Assembly (NCBI GenBank): GCA_023245565.1
Contig: JAHFKB010000036.1
Location: forward strand, 1 to 9,516
From: an archaeon
GTDB lineage: Archaea; Nanobdellota; Nanobdellia; SCGC-AAA011-G17; GW2011-AR18
Reading direction: 5' to 3'
DNA: 9,516 bases
Shown: piece by piece, positions 6,871 to 9,516 of the stretch
How the letters are laid out: every line of letters begins with the position of its first letter
Position numbering within the stretch: the first letter of the stretch is position 1
The notes under the pieces: generated by a model
What the model was told of the DNA's origin: nothing
Database searches by the model: none
Seen by the model: the letters and a program-made list of their open reading frames with translations, nothing else
Program-made: the position numbers and the translations under genes

Positions 6871-6886
6871 ATTTAATATTAAATAA
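6869..6886 (-). promoter_or_regulatory. 18-bp perfect palindrome, candidate operator at the transcription start
   Basis: TTATTTAATATTAAATAA is its own reverse complement over all 18 bases; the next base pair outward breaks the symmetry. It spans the predicted transcription start (about 6880) of the RelE module, where binding by the dimeric ribbon-helix-helix antitoxin would block RNA polymerase. The strongly AT composition raises the chance of accidental palindromes, but the position is apt. Confidence 0.5.
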
Positions 6887-6903
6887 CATTATTTAAGTTA
6901 TTT
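6881..6903 (-). promoter_or_regulatory. Second inverted repeat overlapping the TATA box
   Basis: Arms AAATAAC (6881-6887) and GTTATTT (6897-6903) are perfect 7-bp complements around a 9-nt spacer. The repeat joins the first palindrome on one side and enters the TATA box on the other. Together they could be two adjacent operator sites for cooperative antitoxin binding. Confidence 0.4.
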
Positions 6904-6914
6904 ATAAATCTTTC
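6900..6914 (-). promoter_or_regulatory. BRE/TATA promoter of the RelE module
   Basis: On the minus strand it reads GAAAGATTTATAAAT: a purine-rich BRE next to a strong TATA box. Its centre is about 45 nt from the ATG, predicting a start near 6880 and a leader of about 20 nt. The identical 15 bases occur in front of the MazF module. Confidence 0.65.
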
Positions 6915-6956
6915 CAAAATTTTTCAATAAAATTTACAAATAATTAATAATAAGAA

Positions 6957-7301
6957 TTACATTAAATCTAAGCTGATTTTTATTGCTTCATCTATCTTTA
7001 TTAAATTATCTTGATGAAGTTTATCTAATTTCTTAATTAATCTTATTTTATCTATGGCCCTTATTTGATTTAATAAAACTTTTGATTCTTTTTTCAAACC
7101 TTTTACATTACCTAATAAAACTTCAATAGGAGATACTCTATTAATATTCTGAGAAGTAATAGGAGCAATTATTGTAATTGGACTATACTTGTTACCTATA
7201 TCATTTTGAATAATAACTCCAGGTCTTGGTTTTTTTATTTCATGACCTACAGTTGGATCTAAATTAACTAACCAAATTTCCCCTCTTTTCACATCAATCA
7301 T
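6957..7301 (-). CDS. mazF: MazF/PemK-family endoribonuclease toxin, 114 aa
   Basis: The N-terminus KRGEIWLVNLDPTVGHEIKK followed by PRPGVIIQND is the hallmark of MazF/PemK sequence-specific RNases. SPITIIAPITS (40-50) and the later KVLLNQIRAIDKIRL (74-88) complete the core. R26 and T49 occupy the positions of the catalytic Arg and Thr of bacterial MazF. The length of 114 is normal for the family, and the C-terminal helix DNLIKIDEAIKISLDL is intact. It follows its antitoxin with a TAATG one-base overlap and has its own strong Shine-Dalgarno, AAGGAG. No damage is visible, so it should be active unless bound by antitoxin. Confidence 0.93.
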   Translation of the reverse strand: MIDVKRGEIWLVNLDPTVGHEIKKPRPGVIIQNDIGNKYSPITIIAPITSQNINRVSPIEVLLGNVKGLKKESKVLLNQIRAIDKIRLIKKLDKLHQDNLIKIDEAIKISLDLM

Positions 7302-7516
7302 TATAGCTCCTTAGAAGCTGTTTCCCATTCATTCAAAATTTCAAGATCCTTTTTACCCATATTTTTATAAGCTTCTATTAAATTTTTAGTTAAATTTTTA
7401 TTTTTAATTTTTTCAATTATTTTTATAATTGCTTTATCATAACTTTCATTTTCATTCCTAAATTCATCTAATATAAATTTAGTCGTTTTATGAATTTTTA
7501 TAGTAGTAGTTTCCAC
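7301..7516 (-). CDS. Small antitoxin of the MazF module (ribbon-helix-helix-like), 71 aa, GTG start
   Basis: The start codon is GTG (7514-7516). An in-frame TAA lies only four codons upstream and no ATG is close. The N-terminal TTTIKIHKTTKFILDEF, then helix SYDKAIIKIIEKI (25-37), fits a short β-strand plus two helices that dimerise and bind DNA, like the small archaeal antitoxins paired with MazF. The C-terminal LIEAYKNMGKKDLEILNEWE (46-65) is an acidic amphipathic helix expected to wrap around the toxin. The TATA box 30 nt upstream predicts a leader of 0-5 nt. The inverted repeat at 7518-7534 touches the start codon region and is the likely self-operator. The exact antitoxin family is uncertain. 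Confidence 0.82.
   Translation of the reverse strand: METTTIKIHKTTKFILDEFRNENESYDKAIIKIIEKIKNKNLTKNLIEAYKNMGKKDLEILNEWETASKEL
7307..7312 (-). promoter_or_regulatory. Shine-Dalgarno of the mazF-like toxin gene
   Basis: AAGGAG on the minus strand, 5 nt before the ATG at 7299-7301. It lies within the last codons of the antitoxin gene (SKEL). It fixes the toxin start and contrasts with the relE-like gene, which has no such site. Confidence 0.7.
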
Positions 7517-7517
7517 G

Positions 7518-7534
7518 GTATACTTTTAGTATAC
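7518..7534 (-). promoter_or_regulatory. Inverted repeat operator of the MazF module
   Basis: GTATACT (7518-7524) and AGTATAC (7528-7534) are perfect 7-bp complementary arms around TTT. The repeat begins 1 nt beyond the GTG codon and ends 6 nt before the TATA box, covering the predicted transcription start. Its sequence stands out from the local AT background, which supports a real binding site. Confidence 0.6.
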
Positions 7535-7540
7535 TTTAGA

Positions 7541-7555
7541 ATTTATAAATCTTTC
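7541..7555 (-). promoter_or_regulatory. BRE/TATA promoter of the MazF module
   Basis: GAAAGATTTATAAAT on the minus strand, identical over 15 bases to the element in front of the RelE module. Its centre is about 30 nt from the GTG start, so the transcript is leaderless or nearly so. It lies in the 79-base gap after the second giant-protein gene, so the toxin module has its own promoter. Confidence 0.65.
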
Positions 7556-7595
7556 TTAGAAATTATAGTAAATTTTACCAATTATTAGAAAATTC

Positions 7596-9516
7596 TTATT
7601 TACCTTTAAATAGATCAAAATTATTCACATGATTAAATCTATCACTGCATTTTACATTTAAATAATTTGAATTTCCAATATTAGCACTATGTTTAATTCC
7701 ATCTGTATTTTCAAATTTAATCATATCATTAAATAATAAACTACTACTATTTCCATATTTACAAATAGCAAATTCATTAGTTAAAATATTTAGATTAGCT
7801 CCTTCTAAACCTAATTTTAAAACTTTAGGAGGATCTTCATCACTTATCATTAAAAAACTTACATTTCCTTTAACTTCATTTCCAACACTATCTTCGCATT
7901 TAATAAATTCAGTATAATTTCCAGTAACTCTAGGTCCAATTTTCTGTGTGCTTACACTAGAATTAGTATTAAAGAATTCATAAAATAATCCATTAGTGCT
8001 TGTAGCAGAGCAAACAGCTTTTCCATTTTCTGCACCACTACTTGTAACAACTTCTAAAGTAAAATTACTATCATAAATAGTTCCACAATTATTATCAAAA
8101 GCATTTTTACATTTTATACTATCAATAACTAAAGGTTTACTTCTAATTAATTTATATCCGTTATTATTTGGAATTGAATCTACATTTATATTTCCATCTT
8201 TATCTTTGCATCTAATGTAAAAAGTATTTTCTCCTTCTTTTATATCTGTTAATATAATTGAACACCCACTAGTTCCACAATCAAAAGTAGGACTCTTCAT
8301 AACATCATAAGGATCATTATTCATACTATATTTACATTGAGCTTTTTCATTTAGTTTTAATGTTGGTGAAGTAGAATTTAAAAATAAATTTGATTTTAAT
8401 GAAGCTCCATCTTTAGGATCTATAGAAACAAAAGCAGGAGCTCCTAAATCTTTCATCTTAGCAACTTCTATATCAATAGTATAAATTGATTGATAACTTA
8501 TTGGATTTTGACATATATCTTTACATACAACATTAATAGTTTTTTTCTCTCCATCTAATAAATCTCTTCCAGCTTCTAATTTAATAGTGTGTACTTTTGA
8601 AGGTTCTACTTGATCAAATGTTTTTGAATAATCTTCATATTTAGTTTTCTTTTCTAAATCCCATTTACATACAGCAAGTTCATCTGTATTTATTCCAATT
8701 TTAATATTTGTATTTGGTTTTACAAATGCAATTTTATATCCACCATGTCCTGTATCTGGAACAACACTATCTGCAACTGGAGTACAAGGAAGATCTTGAC
8801 CATTACCTTCAATATTACTAACACAAGAATTTGGATTTTCTTTACCTAAATCTGCAAGTGGAGATCTTTTTGGTGCATTTGCATCTTTACTACAATCAGT
8901 AGGTAAACATTTTGGTCCTTCATTAGATTCAGTATATTTACAACCTTTTCCTAAACTCCAACATAAATAAGGAGTACATTGATGTAATCCTCCAGCTGTA
9001 AAATCAACTTTTTCAGTTTTCAAATTTCCATCAACTAAATATTTTCTTTCTCCAGCTTCATGACATAAATTACAATTTTTACTTCCTTCTGGAGGAGTCC
9101 AAGGTTTACAAGTAATTTCTACTTTTGATTCATCATTAACTTTCATAGTTGTTGAAAAAACAACTGCAATTATTATAAGAACAGCAGCAACAATTAAACC
9201 ATAAACAGTAGATGCACTAGCAGCAGCAGCAGAAGTCAACCCAGTAGTAACACCAGCAGTAGCACCGGTAGTGGCTGCTGTTATAGCTGCAGTTGTAGCA
9301 ACAGCAGTAGTTCCTGATGCAGCAGCAGTTAAACCAACAGACAACACAGTAAGTGTAGAAACACCAACAACACTAGCAATTGCAAATGCACCTATAACTG
9401 CAGAACCAGCAATTATTCCACCAATTGCATAAAGTGCTTTAACACTATTTTGCATAAATTCAGGAACATCTCTAAATAATTCAGGCGGTGCAGTAATTTT
9501 TAAAACTCCAGAATAT
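7596..9516 (-). CDS. Second giant surface protein, C-terminal part only (N-terminus beyond window)
   Basis: The first ATG in the window is at 9453-9455 and gives 619 residues. The frame stays open upstream to the window edge with coding-like sequence (SGVLKITAPPELFRDVPEF), so that Met is internal. Counting from it, residues 8-45 and 84-102 are hydrophobic, with an Ala/Thr/Gly-rich stretch between. A Cys module follows (C116-x2-W, C128-x2-C131, C160 to C172 with SLG, then NAPK at 193-196). Four Ig-like domains fill about 240-614, with Cys pairs such as C263/C311, C374/C416, C482/C520 and C565/C603. The order and motifs match the C-terminal third of the 1486-aa protein, so the two are paralogs. 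This one lacks the long helical insert. A Cys-rich N-terminal half upstream is expected but not seen. Function is unknown. Confidence 0.85.
   Translation of the reverse strand, partial: YSGVLKITAPPELFRDVPEFMQNSVKALYAIGGIIAGSAVIGAFAIASVVGVSTLTVLSVGLTAAASGTTAVATTAAITAATTGATAGVTTGLTSAAAASASTVYGLIVAAVLIIIAVVFSTTMKVNDESKVEITCKPWTPPEGSKNCNLCHEAGERKYLVDGNLKTEKVDFTAGGLHQCTPYLCWSLGKGCKYTESNEGPKCLPTDCSKDANAPKRSPLADLGKENPNSCVSNIEGNGQDLPCTPVADSVVPDTGHGGYKIAFVKPNTNIKIGINTDELAVCKWDLEKKTKYEDYSKTFDQVEPSKVHTIKLEAGRDLLDGEKKTINVVCKDICQNPISYQSIYTIDIEVAKMKDLGAPAFVSIDPKDGASLKSNLFLNSTSPTLKLNEKAQCKYSMNNDPYDVMKSPTFDCGTSGCSIILTDIKEGENTFYIRCKDKDGNINVDSIPNNNGYKLIRSKPLVIDSIKCKNAFDNNCGTIYDSNFTLEVVTSSGAENGKAVCSATSTNGLFYEFFNTNSSVSTQKIGPRVTGNYTEFIKCEDSVGNEVKGNVSFLMISDEDPPKVLKLGLEGANLNILTNEFAICKYGNSSSLLFNDMIKFENTDGIKHSANIGNSNYLNVKCSDRFNHVNNFDLFKGK
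8868..9110 (-). other. Membrane-proximal Cys module shared with the other giant protein
   Basis: Residues 116-196, counted from the first Met in the window. The pattern is C-x2-W-x2-P, C-x2-C, C-x2-Y-x-C-x-S-L-G-x2-C, then D-x-N-A-P-K. The same order occurs at 935-1019 of the 1486-aa protein (DNA 2348-2602). In both it follows directly after a membrane segment and precedes the first Ig-like domain. It is not a domain I can name. Confidence 0.65.

Noticed and set aside
9204..9335. GCA/GCT/ACA-rich low-complexity DNA as a possible satellite or CRISPR-like repeat
   Set aside because: It encodes an Ala/Thr/Gly-rich loop between membrane segments in an open frame; there is no fixed repeat length and no spacer pattern.

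Overview
The window looks like a very AT-rich archaeal chromosome segment, most likely from a DPANN lineage of the Woesearchaeota/Pacearchaeota/Nanoarchaeota type. The reasons are BRE/TATA-type promoters with the TATA centre about 26-45 nt before the start codon, one apparently leaderless operon, GGTGA-type Shine-Dalgarno sequences, two pilin-like proteins with archaeal class III (KKG/KRG|Q) signal sequences, ribbon-helix-helix toxin-antitoxin pairs, and huge secreted cysteine-rich proteins of a style common in those genomes. The lineage is inferred from style; no rRNA or marker gene is present. The standard code is used, with TGA as a real stop.

Layout. (1) Bases 1-412, plus strand: a PIN-domain nuclease toxin lacking only its extreme N-terminus. 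(2) Bases 409-6159, minus strand: a tightly packed three-gene operon, read from right to left. It encodes a 252-aa class III-signal membrane protein, a 1486-aa secreted or membrane-tethered giant, and a 177-aa class III-signal protein. The genes are joined by a 4-nt ATGA overlap and a 1-nt gap, and a promoter for leaderless transcription lies directly upstream. The operon ends tail-to-tail with the PIN gene, their stop codons overlapping in TTAA. (3) Bases 6160-6372: a spacer holding that promoter and a possible decayed gene remnant. (4) Bases 6373-6860 and 6957-7516, minus strand: two complete type II toxin-antitoxin modules, RelE-like and MazF-like. Each has the antitoxin first, a TAATG stop/start overlap, its own palindromic operator and the same 15-nt BRE/TATA element. 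(5) Bases 7596-9516, minus strand: the C-terminal part of a second giant surface protein. Its frame stays open to the window edge. It is collinear with the C-terminal third of the 1486-aa protein.

How it may work together (inference). The two giants appear to be surface proteins with an extracellular Cys-rich head, a membrane-spanning middle, a membrane-proximal Cys module and four C-terminal Ig-like domains. In the complete one, a cysteine-free helical segment of about 170 residues lies between two membrane segments and is predicted to be cytoplasmic; the second giant has only a short Ala/Thr-rich loop there. The co-transcribed class III-signal proteins suggest a pilin-like assembly or adhesion apparatus. 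The toxin-antitoxin modules lie between the paralogs and probably form a separate accessory cassette. No tRNA, rRNA, CRISPR array or insertion sequence was found, and no stretch longer than 213 bases lacks a gene.
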